From Actinoplanes nipponensis (GTDB taxonomy: Bacteria > Actinomycetota > Actinomycetes > Mycobacteriales > Micromonosporaceae): DNA of 64,000 nucleotides. Below the pieces are notes generated by a model, which worked only from the letters and a program-made list of their open reading frames with translations, was not told where the DNA came from and made no database searches. Position numbers and translations under genes: made by a program. This document shows positions 25,701 through 35,704 of the stretch, in pieces; positions within the stretch are counted from its first letter, which is position 1, and each line of letters starts with the position of its first letter. Location: NCBI RefSeq assembly GCF_016862275.1, contig NZ_BOMQ01000008.1:496001-560000 (forward strand), in the 5' to 3' direction.

Positions 25701-26437
25701 TCGGCGGCCAGCCGGAACGGTGTGGACGAGGCGCGCGCCAGCACCCGCCTCGTACCCTTCGGGTCCACCCGCACGACCGCGTCGCGGTCGGCCGCGACGA
25801 TGCCCGCCGGGGTCGGCACCGGCGAGGTGAGCTGGCCCGGCACGTCGACGGGGGTACGCACGGCGCCGGTGCGCGCGTCCACCCGCAGCAACCGGGTCCG
25901 GGCGCCGCCCGCCTCGGTGGCCTGGGTGAGCACGGCGTCCTCGCCCGGCCCGCAGCCCGGGTTGAAGTAGGCCAGGCTGGTCCGGACCCCCAGCTTGTGG
26001 ACGGCGCCGCTGGTCAGGTCCACGACAGCGGTGAAGCCGCCCCGGTCGAACAGGATCTGCTCGTTGGTGAACGTGCGCGGCGCGTAGACCACGACAGCGC
26101 GGCGGCCCGAGCCGGTCACGCAGACGTTGCCGATCCAGCGGTCGGTGTCGAAGCCGGGCTCGGCCAGGGTCGCCGCCGTCCGCCAGCGGTAGCCGTCGGC
26201 CGCGTCGGCGACGAGCAGGCGCAGGCCGTTCTCGTCGCCGGCGGTGGTCCAGGAGCGGTCCGTGGACCGCGCCCAGCCGCCGCCGAGTGCCGCCGCGCGG
26301 CGCTCCGCCGGGATGGCCGCGCCGTAGTGATGGTCGTCCGGAGCCGCTGCCGTCGCCGGCACGGTGACCGCGACCTGGACCGCGGTCATCGCCGCCAGGA
26401 CACCGGCGGCAAGAGACGTCTTCCGGTGGGTCCTCAT
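22757..26437 (-). CDS. Large secreted protein: transglycosylase-like, golvesin-like and endonuclease/phosphatase domains
   Basis: This 1226-residue protein has a signal peptide (MRTHRKTSLAAGVLAAMTAV, ending near residue 32), then a beta-rich, propeller-like region to about 340. A lytic transglycosylase-like domain at about 400-600 contains LAIAAQESNLWQAARY with a candidate catalytic Glu and CGYGVTQVTDGM. A golvesin C-terminal-like beta domain at about 830-945 includes TRAYYTVKTRWGDRI. An endonuclease/exonuclease/phosphatase domain fills 948-1226 (KVMHWNIAGAAINWG, LSVNEICQQ, ILAGDTNISS, SDHFPVYAEIH). Combined action on cell wall and on nucleic acid or phosphoester is inferred. The ATG at 26437 is followed directly by the signal peptide. 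Confidence 0.82.
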   Translation of the reverse strand: MRTHRKTSLAAGVLAAMTAVQVAVTVPATAAAPDDHHYGAAIPAERRAAALGGGWARSTDRSWTTAGDENGLRLLVADAADGYRWRTAATLAEPGFDTDRWIGNVCVTGSGRRAVVVYAPRTFTNEQILFDRGGFTAVVDLTSGAVHKLGVRTSLAYFNPGCGPGEDAVLTQATEAGGARTRLLRVDARTGAVRTPVDVPGQLTSPVPTPAGIVAADRDAVVRVDPKGTRRVLARASSTPFRLAADDAGGVVFMEKSGPGRARVRHAGATTVTVAEGALSGLDVTSGRGGRVFVTGAGRTAPIRRGVALSDAPAGSRLSTEGALVVAPARRRGGTVTIAARAAATDTTMSFSVEAATPAVAGPAAADPGNPADFDDRFCSVPRNDPRNQAMQPKPRQVEWAVDQAVRGVLTVPRPANWKSLAMPAYTPQGLFPPLALDGGGAVPAQIMLAIAAQESNLWQAARYAVPGVTANPLIGNYYGIDIYNGTQDDDWTIRWDHADCGYGVTQVTDGMRLAGRTKPGETALPYQTQRAVALDFAANVAAGLRILQAKWNQTRAEGLTIGTGDPAKIESWFYAAWAYNSGFYPRSQAGQHNGAWGVGWANNPANPNYPANRGPFLEKKTDEGYRDDYTDAIHPQDWPYPEKIIGWAAHPIDALEAPDTMVSGYRKAWWSDSEAQHNATPKPWQFCDPSNNCTYGSAYVPDAPEVIGEPAGPCAHRNTAGQIDLKCWYHGPATWQPCPNLCGNEVLRFDPGYAYQEDGLAYPPACDLSGIPVTARVIDDVPDGVPSVRPDCGRPWTDAGTFGLRYKPDATGRYPGKIDTHQLGMGLGGHFWMANTRSAGTLGGRLDVDGTWRFDQEHHGRGRILVHLPPLVNGTTRAYYTVKTRWGDRISVLNQRGAGNRWASLGTFAFDGRPEVTLSSVTPGGDGSQRVAFDAVAFVPADGYQPVKVMHWNIAGAAINWGEETIVDRVVTRATEQRVDVLSVNEICQQQFDKLTDKLRDAGWQMTGQFQTTNRYNVLCLDPSGLGGNEGIAVFTRGSVISQQRYQFDDQYRLQPGSTGVGRGVACITTYLPGRSQNLKACTTHLDTGWPDDTDRRAIKEVAELGRVFGPEAQQMPLILAGDTNISSPPVTPDLGPLYPAPLGAGDFNEAFQEENCTKVQPCLIQQGGPPTFHSGRKLDYVFASRWHLTVPVGGARVDENVGTCDGDPCSDHFPVYAEIHMPDL

Positions 26438-26472
26438 GGTGTCCCCCTCGCCGAGGTCGCGCCCCGGCTGTC

Positions 26473-27102
26473 TCAGTACTTGCCGGTGCACGCCCATTCG
26501 GGCGTACCGCCGATCTGGCTGTCGTAGCACGCCTTGTACTGCAGGTAGGCGTCGTTGAGCATCACCGTGTAGACGCTTTTGCCGGAGTTCCGGGCTTCGG
26601 CGTACACCCAGTCGCGCTGGACCCCGTTGGAGTAGTAGCTGAAGCCGGAGAAGACCGTGTAGCAGCAGCCCCGGGTCCATGCGGTACGGCACCGCGGGCT
26701 GTAGCGCAGCTCCACGACGGCGTACCCCCCGTTCAGAGTTCGGGGGGAGAAGGCGTCGCTGCCGCACAGGTAGGTGTGGCCGTCCCGGCCGAGCACCGGA
26801 TACGTCGCCGGGTTCTTGCCGTCACAGACGTATCCACAGGGGTCGGACGACTCCGCCGCGGCGGCCAGTGCCTTCTGGAAGGCCGCCGGTTCGACCACGG
26901 TCTCGGTGTAGCCGTTGGGCAGGCGGTAGATGGTCGCCGGCAGCACCTTGCCGTCGTCGGAGCGGATGGTGGTCGCCTTGAGGAAGGTGCGTCCGCCGGG
27001 CGCCGCCGCGGTCGCGCCGCCCGGCGTCAGTACCGTGGCCGTCGCCACGAGCGTCAGCAGCGCGGTCGCCGCCCGGGCGAACCAGGTCATCGAAGGTCGC
27101 AT
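26473..27102 (-). CDS. Secreted DUF2690 protein
   Basis: This 209-residue protein has a signal peptide ending near residue 33 and a DUF2690-type core, seen as CGYVCDGKNPATYPV, a downstream Cys (TYLCGSDAF), and AVVELRYSPRCRTAWTRGCC. The C-terminal part has more Cys and Tyr and is longer than the domain alone. Function of DUF2690 is unknown to me. GGAGAC precedes the ATG at 27102. The second copy of the ACACCTTTC-n8-CTGAAA element lies 65 nt upstream, so it may be co-regulated with the amidase. It ends 36 nt before the large secreted protein gene and is probably in its operon. Confidence 0.8.
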   Translation of the reverse strand: MRPSMTWFARAATALLTLVATATVLTPGGATAAAPGGRTFLKATTIRSDDGKVLPATIYRLPNGYTETVVEPAAFQKALAAAAESSDPCGYVCDGKNPATYPVLGRDGHTYLCGSDAFSPRTLNGGYAVVELRYSPRCRTAWTRGCCYTVFSGFSYYSNGVQRDWVYAEARNSGKSVYTVMLNDAYLQYKACYDSQIGGTPEWACTGKY

Positions 27103-27166
27103 GACTGTCTCCAGGATGTGCGTGGATAGGGTGACGCCAGTCTTCGAAGGCCCGGGCGGCGCCGCC

Positions 27167-27190
27167 ACACCTTTCGGTCACGCCTGAAAC
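27167..27190. promoter_or_regulatory. ACACCTTTC-n8-CTGAAA element, copy 2
   Basis: ACACCTTTC, eight bases, then CTGAAAC repeats the layout of the element at 22693. It sits 65 nt upstream of the DUF2690 gene. The two sites share the half-site sequences and spacing but not the central bases. Confidence 0.45.
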
Positions 27191-27242
27191 CATGCGCGAA
27201 GAGCGATGATGAGACGTCCGGTCGGCCAGGAAGCGGGTGGTG

Positions 27243-27779
27243 ATGAGGCAGCCGACGCTGTTCCTGATGGTGGGGCTGCCGTGCACCGGCAAGACCACGG
27301 CCGCCCGGCGCATCGAGAGCGAGCACCAGGCGTTGCGGCTCACCAAGGACGAATGGGTGAAGGCTCTGTACGGGTCCGAGAATCCGCCGGCGGCCGGTGA
27401 CGTCATCGAGGGACGGCTCATCCGGATCGGGCTGCGCGCCCTGGAGCTGGGCACCAACGTCGTGATCGACTACGGCCTCTGGAGCCGGGACGAGCGTTCC
27501 GCCCTCCGCCGGGCCGCGGTGGACGTGGGCGCGGCGGTGGAGTTGCGCTACTTCGAGCTCACCCCGGCCGAGCAGCGCCGGCGACGTGATCAGCGCCAGG
27601 CCGAGGAGCCGCACACGACGTGGCCCATGTCCGACGAGGAGCTGGCCGGGTGGGCGGCCAGCATCGAGGTGCCGACCCCGGGCGAGCTCGACGGCAGCGA
27701 GCCCCTCGACGACCCGCCGGCCGGGTTCGCGACCTGGGACCAGTGGCGCGGACACCGCTGGCCGCCGGCGGTCGGCTGA
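27243..27779 (+). CDS. P-loop (AAA/zeta-toxin-like) kinase
   Basis: This 178-residue protein has a Walker A motif MVGLPCTGKTTAARRI at residues 9-24, an Asp in LTKDEWV and a later Asp in NVVIDYGLW, as in small ATP-dependent kinases related to chloramphenicol phosphotransferase and zeta toxins. No antitoxin partner is adjacent. The ATG at 27243 is preferred over two upstream GTG codons because AGGAAG sits nine bases before it. Substrate unknown; it stands alone between two secreted-protein genes on different strands. Confidence 0.82.
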   Translation: MRQPTLFLMVGLPCTGKTTAARRIESEHQALRLTKDEWVKALYGSENPPAAGDVIEGRLIRIGLRALELGTNVVIDYGLWSRDERSALRRAAVDVGAAVELRYFELTPAEQRRRRDQRQAEEPHTTWPMSDEELAGWAASIEVPTPGELDGSEPLDDPPAGFATWDQWRGHRWPPAVG

Positions 27780-27806
27780 CCCCCGCTCCCGCGGAACGGG
27801 AATCCT

Positions 27807-27835
27807 GAAACTTTCGCGACTCCCCGAGAGTTTCT
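27807..27835. promoter_or_regulatory. GAAACTTTC-n10-GAGAGTTTC inverted repeat
   Basis: A near-perfect inverted repeat of GAAACTTTC lies about 400 nt before the xylanase start. GAAAC/GTTTC boxes are described upstream of streptomycete xylanase genes, as I recall. It could also be a terminator for the kinase gene. Confidence 0.35.
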
Positions 27836-27862
27836 GTCATAACACTTTTTGCGTCTTAATGA

Positions 27863-30616
<2,754 letters not shown>

Positions 30617-30656
30617 GGCCCGCCCCGGCCGGTCGCGCGGTGGCCGGCCGCTGAAG

Positions 30657-30707
30657 GAGGTCTCCGGTGGCGGGTTCGTCGAGGACGAACCCGCCTACCG
30701 GGGGCCT
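30657..30707. terminator. Strong hairpin between convergent genes
   Basis: GGCGGGTTCGT-CGAGG-ACGAACCCGCC (30669-30695) is a perfect 11-bp stem, extended outward by CCGGT/ACCGG and GAGG/CCTC pairs. It lies between the xylanase stop and the L,D-transpeptidase stop and likely ends both transcripts. Confidence 0.75.
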
Positions 30708-30727
30708 CTCGGCCGTTGCGGCGCTAG

Positions 30728-31951
30728 CTAGCGACCGTACCGGTCGAACGGCACGGTCCAGTCGCCCAGGCCGTTCCAGATGGGCAGCTCGCGCGGGGTG
30801 TTCTTGACGTCGACGATGTCGCCGACCAGGAAGTTGTTGTAGACCCACTTGGCGTCGGCCGTGCTCAGGTTGATGCAGCCGTGCGACAGGTTGGCCCGGC
30901 CCAGCGAGCCGTTCCACGGAGCGGCGTGCAGGTATTCGCCGGAGTAGCTGATCCGGGTGCAGAACTCGATGTTCTCCGACACGTAGTAGTTCGGGTCCTT
31001 GGGGTCGCTGATGCCGTAGCTCGCCGAGCTCATCGTGTGCTTGCGCTTCTTGCCCAGCACGACGTGCGGCCCGCCGGCGGTCCAGTAGCTGATCTGCTCG
31101 CCGTTGGCCCCGGTCGTGCCGCCGCCCTTGCCCAGGCTGCTCTTCATCGTGCGGACGAGCTTGCCGTCGATGTAGACCTTGGTCAGGTGGGTCCGGTTGT
31201 CGCTGACCGCGATCAGCTGGCGGCCGATCCGGAAGTGCGTCGACGCGTTCTTCGCCCCGTACGTCGTCTTGCCCAGCTTGACGCCGAACATGGTGACGTT
31301 CACCTTGATCGTCGTGCCGGCGGCCCAGTACTTCGCCGGCCGCCAGTGCACGGTCTGGTCGTCCTTCCAGTAGAACTTGCCCGGCACCGCGGGCGAGGTC
31401 GTGATCTCGATGGCCTTCTCGGCCGCCTTCTTGTTGACGGCGCGGCTGAACGCGACGATCACCGGCTGCCCGGCGCCGTACGTCCGGCCCTCCTTGAGGG
31501 CGAGCATGCCGTTGGCCTGGAACGTGACCCGGGCGGTGTTCTCCGGCTTGAGCGTGGTGAACGCGGTCTTCTCGGTGGTCGCCGTGCCCGCGTTGTCGGT
31601 GGCCGTGACGGTCACCGTGTACTTCTTGCCGTACGCGAGATCCCCGGTCGACCGCCAGGTGCCGTCGTCCTGGAGCGCTCCGTCGATCTTGGCCTTGCCG
31701 GCGGTGACGGTGACCGACTGGAGCTTGCCGTCCGCGGCGCTGACCACGATGGGCTTCACCGGCAGCACATCGGTGTCGCCGTCCGCCGGCGTGACGCTCA
31801 GCCGCACGGGCGCGGCCACCGCCGGCTCGATGTCGGCCGCGGGCTCGACCCAGCTGCGGGTGTCCGCCTTGCCGGACGAGGAACATCCGGCGGCCGTGCC
31901 GGCCACCGCCAGGCCCACCGCGCCGATGATCACCTTACGTCGCTGAATCAT
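30728..31951 (-). CDS. L,D-transpeptidase (YkuD), lipoprotein
   Basis: This 407-residue cell-wall enzyme should form 3-3 cross-links in peptidoglycan. The signal peptide ends in the lipobox GTAAGCSSS. Two Ig-like domains (about residues 45-255) precede the YkuD catalytic domain (about 260-385), which has the motif HAAPWNGSLG and SHGCINLS with the nucleophilic Cys. This layout matches mycobacterial/streptomycete Ldt enzymes. The ATG at 31951 gives a standard signal peptide. Confidence 0.93.
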   Translation of the reverse strand: MIQRRKVIIGAVGLAVAGTAAGCSSSGKADTRSWVEPAADIEPAVAAPVRLSVTPADGDTDVLPVKPIVVSAADGKLQSVTVTAGKAKIDGALQDDGTWRSTGDLAYGKKYTVTVTATDNAGTATTEKTAFTTLKPENTARVTFQANGMLALKEGRTYGAGQPVIVAFSRAVNKKAAEKAIEITTSPAVPGKFYWKDDQTVHWRPAKYWAAGTTIKVNVTMFGVKLGKTTYGAKNASTHFRIGRQLIAVSDNRTHLTKVYIDGKLVRTMKSSLGKGGGTTGANGEQISYWTAGGPHVVLGKKRKHTMSSASYGISDPKDPNYYVSENIEFCTRISYSGEYLHAAPWNGSLGRANLSHGCINLSTADAKWVYNNFLVGDIVDVKNTPRELPIWNGLGDWTVPFDRYGR

Positions 31952-32127
31952 GACTCTCACATTCGAGGGATGCCGACCGACGCCATCCGCGGCCCTGCAA
32001 GATAGACGTCGGCAGGACTCGAATTGTTGCGCCCTTCGGCGAAGGGAGATCATCCTGACAGATTTGCCTCGCGGCCGATACCCCGTACCGATCGCCCGCC
32101 GGACGGCGGGCAGCCAGGAGCGGCGAC

Positions 32128-32799
32128 ATGAACTCGTGGATCTTTCTGTCGGCCTCGCTCACGACGCCGGCCGGGGTCGGCCGGGTGGCCTACGGACAGG
32201 CCATGGTGGTCGCCCACAGCGTCGAGGACAGGGTCAACCGCAGCTTCGCCGGCGCGGCCTGGCTCCGGCAGCGGTTCCCGGCCCGCAGTTGCGTCCAGGT
32301 GCAACTGCTGCCGCGCGACGACACGGTGGTGGGCGTGGAGTACGTCAGGAAGAAGAATTACGGGGGACCGAAGGAGATCCGGTGCGGACTCCGGCTCCCC
32401 GCCGCCTGGTTCGCCGACCCGCCGATCGGGGACGGGCTGACCGGGCTCCGCCTGTTCCAGGCCGTCCAGCACGCACTGCACGCGATCGGCGACCAGTACG
32501 GCATCGGCGTACCCGCGGCCGTCGGCCCCGCCGCCGACCGGGGCCGGCCCGAGCTGGAGAATCCGTTCCGACCGCCACCGTCCGGGCCGTCCCGCTACGC
32601 CGCGGCCGCGCTCGAACTGCAGCGCCTCGCCCACTCCACCCGGCCGGATCAGATGGTGCTCGTCGCGAAGGAACCCCCGTCCGCCGCCGTCGCCGAGCAG
32701 CACCGGGCCGTCATCGAGGCCCTCGGCACGGTCGTCGCGCGGCACACCGTCGCCACACCTGACGGGGAGGCGGAGGCATGGACCATCCACATCCGGTGA
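32128..32799 (+). CDS. Hypothetical protein, first of a coupled pair
   Basis: I do not recognise this 223-residue protein. It has no signal peptide or membrane helix, has mixed alpha/beta character and a Pro-rich linker near residue 150. CAGGAG lies about 7 nt before the ATG. It overlaps the next gene by 22 bp, indicating translational coupling. The pair precedes the TasA-like/SipW locus by 90 nt. Confidence 0.65.
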   Translation: MNSWIFLSASLTTPAGVGRVAYGQAMVVAHSVEDRVNRSFAGAAWLRQRFPARSCVQVQLLPRDDTVVGVEYVRKKNYGGPKEIRCGLRLPAAWFADPPIGDGLTGLRLFQAVQHALHAIGDQYGIGVPAAVGPAADRGRPELENPFRPPPSGPSRYAAAALELQRLAHSTRPDQMVLVAKEPPSAAVAEQHRAVIEALGTVVARHTVATPDGEAEAWTIHIR

Positions 32800-33395
32800 C
32801 CTGGACACCGCAGATGTCCGGCCTGCCGGCGAGGCGGTCGCAGACGCTGCGCTCCGCCGTCAGCACCGCTCGACACTGCCTCGCCCGGTGGGACGACTTC
32901 CTCGCGGCGGCGACGCCGCACGCTGTCGCGATCACGGTCACCGTCACGGACGACCCGGACCCTGCGCCCACCTTGACCGTCCGCCCCGGTGATGCAGCTG
33001 ACCAGCTGGAACTCCGCGTACCGCGCAGCGCGCTCGAGCAACGCGCGGACCAGCTGGCCGCGCGGATGCTCGACGCGGTCGTGCCCGCCCTCGTCACCGT
33101 CGCCGAGCAGCATCCTCGACCCGAACCGGTGTTCGTCTGGTACCGCGAGGAGGCGAGCGACCCGCCACCGGGCGACCAGCCGGGCCTGGCCGTCGCGTGG
33201 GAACTCTGCGACGACGAGGTGGAGCTGCTGCTCCTCAGCCGCCTCGACGGCACAGCGGGCGAGGAGCACATCGACCGGCTACTGGAATGCCGCGGCATCG
33301 CCGGCCGGGCCGACGCCGGGGTGGCCGGCTCCACCGGCTACTGGGTCCTGGAGCTCTTCCCCCGGCCGGGCCCCCCAGCCTTGCCCCCGACTTGA
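32778..33395 (+). CDS. Hypothetical protein, second of a coupled pair
   Basis: I do not recognise this 205-residue protein. It is soluble and acidic, with a helical region LEQRADQLAARMLDAVVPAL near residues 79-98 and a Pro-rich C-terminus. Its start lies inside the previous gene. The next gene starts 88 nt downstream, so the pair may be transcribed with the SipW locus. Confidence 0.6.
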   Translation: MDHPHPVTWTPQMSGLPARRSQTLRSAVSTARHCLARWDDFLAAATPHAVAITVTVTDDPDPAPTLTVRPGDAADQLELRVPRSALEQRADQLAARMLDAVVPALVTVAEQHPRPEPVFVWYREEASDPPPGDQPGLAVAWELCDDEVELLLLSRLDGTAGEEHIDRLLECRGIAGRADAGVAGSTGYWVLELFPRPGPPALPPT

Positions 33396-33483
33396 CGGCG
33401 GCTTGAGCCTGCCCTGAGCCACACCGCCGATTCCTCCCGGCGAAGGCAACGCCGAGTCCTCGGCGCCGGTGAGAGGAACGTTC

Positions 33484-34056
33484 ATGCAGCTCGGCGGTAT
33501 GAAGATGATGGTCGCGGGTCTCACCGTGGCCGGTGGGATCGCGGTCAGCTCCGGTGTCATGTGGCAGGCCTCCAACGCCGCGTTCACCGCGCAGACCGGT
33601 AACAGCGCCAACAGCTGGGACGCCGGCACCGTCGCGCTGAGCGACGACGACAGCGGTACGGCGATGTTCGCCGCCACCGACCTGCGGCCGGGCTCCACCG
33701 GCGAGAAGTGCATCACCGTCACCTACAGCGGCAGCCTGTCGGCCTCGGTCCGGATGTACGGCAGCGCCGTCTCCGGCGCCCTGGCCCCCTACGTGGACCT
33801 GGTGATCGAGGAGGGCACGGGCGGCGGTTCCGGCAGCTGCGCCGGCTTCACCCCGTCGGGAACGGCGTTCACCGGTACGCTCGCCGCGTTCGGCAGCACC
33901 GCCACCGACTTCGCGTCCGGCGCCGGCTCGTTCGCGCCGAGCGGGCCCGCGGAGGCGACCACCTACCACATCTCGTACACGGTGAACGCCGCGACGCCGG
34001 ACAGCGTGCAGGGCGCCTCGGCCGCGGCCGCCTTCACCTGGGAAGCGGCGAGCTGA
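33484..34056 (+). CDS. TasA/camelysin-like secreted protein
   Basis: This 190-residue protein resembles small TasA/camelysin-type exported proteins that are processed by SipW. The N-terminal hydrophobic segment ends at the AAFTAQTG region, and the mature chain has the typical SWDAGTVALSDDD start and LRPGSTGEKCITVTYSG beta-sandwich motif. AGAGG precedes the ATG at 33484. A SipW-type signal peptidase gene follows 2 nt after its stop, which strongly supports the assignment. A fibre or surface role is known for Bacillus TasA; here it is inference. Confidence 0.78.
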   Translation: MQLGGMKMMVAGLTVAGGIAVSSGVMWQASNAAFTAQTGNSANSWDAGTVALSDDDSGTAMFAATDLRPGSTGEKCITVTYSGSLSASVRMYGSAVSGALAPYVDLVIEEGTGGGSGSCAGFTPSGTAFTGTLAAFGSTATDFASGAGSFAPSGPAEATTYHISYTVNAATPDSVQGASAAAAFTWEAAS

Positions 34057-34058
34057 TC

Positions 34059-34604
34059 GTGACCAGCAGGTTCGCCGCGGGGGTGCGCCTGTCCGCGATC
34101 GTGCTGCGGCTGGCCGCGGCCGCCGCGCTGGCCGGCGTGGGCACGCTCATGGTCTGGAGCATCCTGCCGGCGCTCTGGGGCTGGACGCCCGCGGTGGTGG
34201 CCAGCGGCTCCATGAGCCCGGCCCTGCACCGCGGCGACGTCGCCGTCACCTCGGCCCCGCCGCGGGGCTGGCAGCCGGCGGTCGGGCAGGTGGTGGTCGT
34301 CCCCGACCAGGTGCACCCCGGGCAGACCCGGATCCACCGCATCGCCGGCGTCGACGAGAACGGCCTGTTGATCACGCGCGGCGACGCCAACGGCAGCGAC
34401 GACACCTTCCGGACGGCCCGCACCGAGGTCCGCGGCATCGGCCGGCTCCTGATCCCCGGTGTCGCCCGGGCGGCCTTGGAGCTGGGCGCCGGCCACCCGG
34501 CGCCGTTCGTGGGCCAGAGCGTCGCCGTGCTCGGCGCCTTCGCCCTCCTGCGGCGGCCGGCCCGGCGGCGTCACCGGCGAACCCTCACATCCGGCCCGTG
34601 GTGA
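34059..34604 (+). CDS. Signal peptidase I, SipW/ER type
   Basis: This 181-residue membrane peptidase has a first helix at residues 12-37, the catalytic serine in ASGSMSPALHRGD (Ser 51), and His 93 in RIHRIAG in place of the Lys of classical enzymes, as in SipW and eukaryotic signal peptidases. A conserved ITRGDANGSDD box (Asp 109) follows, and a C-terminal helix at about 150-170. It lies between two putative substrates that share an AAFTAxTG motif. The GTG start lies 2 nt after the TasA-like stop. Confidence 0.9.
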   Translation: MTSRFAAGVRLSAIVLRLAAAAALAGVGTLMVWSILPALWGWTPAVVASGSMSPALHRGDVAVTSAPPRGWQPAVGQVVVVPDQVHPGQTRIHRIAGVDENGLLITRGDANGSDDTFRTARTEVRGIGRLLIPGVARAALELGAGHPAPFVGQSVAVLGAFALLRRPARRRHRRTLTSGPW

Positions 34605-34645
34605 CCGACGAGTCACCGAGGACGACCCTGGACGGAAGGAGCGGC

Positions 34646-35635
34646 GTGCGGCGCGTGCTGATGGCGACGGCCCTGACCGTGGCGGCCCTCGCGGCCTTCC
34701 TCGGCCTCGGCCGGGTCGATGCCGCGTTCACCGCCACCACCGGCGCCACGTCGACGTTCGCGGCCGCGCCCGGCTTCCGCTCCGGCGACCTCTACGGCTG
34801 GGGCGGCCTGCCCGCCCGGATCGGCTCGGCCACCGGGTGGACCCGGCCCACCGCGGGCCACGGGTACGGCTGTGCCACGCGCACCGACAGCTCCCTGTGG
34901 TGCTGGGGCGTCAACGGCGACGGCCAGCTCGGACTGGGCGACACCGCCGCCCGCAACGCCGGGCCCGTGCAGCTGGCCGGCGCCGGCTGGACCGGGGTCG
35001 CCGCCGGCAGCCGGCACACCTGCGCCGTCCGCTCCGACGGAACCCTGTGGTGCTGGGGCGGTAACGACGCCGGGCAGCTGGGGCTCGGTGACCTGACCGG
35101 CCGGGACGTGCCGGTGCGGGTGGGCGCCGCGTCCACCTGGGCTTCGGTTGCCGGTGGGGTGGCGCACACGTGCGCGACGCGAGTCGACGGGTCGCTGTGG
35201 TGCTGGGGCGGTAACGACGCCGGGCAGCTCGGGCTCGGTGACGCCGTGGACCGCGACACCCCGGCCCGGGTCGGGGCTGCGGAGTGGCGTTCCGTCACGG
35301 CCGGCGGGCAGCACAGCTGCGGTGTGCGGACGGACGGCACGTTGTGGTGCTGGGGCGCCGGCGCGACGGGCCAGCTGGGCCTGGGCGACACCACCGGCCG
35401 CGACGCCCCGGCCCGGGTCGGGGCGGACGCGGACTGGACCTCGGTCGCCGCCGGCCGCCGGCACACCTGCGCCACGTCCGCCGGTGACGCGGTCTGGTGC
35501 TGGGGCGCCAATGCCGCGGGCCAGCTGGGACTGGGCGACCTGACGGACCGCGACGCCCCGGAGCGGATCGCCACCTTCACCGGGCGGCCCCTCGGCGCCG
35601 GCCCGGACGCCGACGCCACGCTCGCCATCGGCTGA
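34646..35635 (+). CDS. Secreted RCC1-repeat protein
   Basis: This 329-residue protein has a hydrophobic N-terminus ending in VDAAFTATTG, then five RCC1-type repeats of about 50 residues, each with HxCAxRxDGxLWCWG and GQLGLGD. This predicts a beta-propeller with paired Cys in each blade. The GTG at 34646 is chosen because GGAAGGAG precedes it; in-frame GTGs at 34598 and 34601 overlap the sipW stop. The shared AAFTAxTG motif suggests SipW processing. Repeats 2 and 3 are nearly identical at DNA level (35045 and 35195, 150 bp apart), a recent duplication. Confidence 0.82.
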   Translation: MRRVLMATALTVAALAAFLGLGRVDAAFTATTGATSTFAAAPGFRSGDLYGWGGLPARIGSATGWTRPTAGHGYGCATRTDSSLWCWGVNGDGQLGLGDTAARNAGPVQLAGAGWTGVAAGSRHTCAVRSDGTLWCWGGNDAGQLGLGDLTGRDVPVRVGAASTWASVAGGVAHTCATRVDGSLWCWGGNDAGQLGLGDAVDRDTPARVGAAEWRSVTAGGQHSCGVRTDGTLWCWGAGATGQLGLGDTTGRDAPARVGADADWTSVAAGRRHTCATSAGDAVWCWGANAAGQLGLGDLTDRDAPERIATFTGRPLGAGPDADATLAIG

Positions 35636-35704
35636 CCCCGGCCGGACGTCAAGTCCGACGCAGGGAATCCTCAAGCGCGGGTCAAGGCGGCCGATCGTCC
35701 CGCC

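Noticed and set aside
22193..26527. A 1444-codon open frame on the plus strand opposite the large secreted protein
   Set aside because: It is antisense to a gene with clear domains and a signal peptide, and its Arg/Gly/Val-rich translation shows no motifs; long antisense frames are expected at this GC content.
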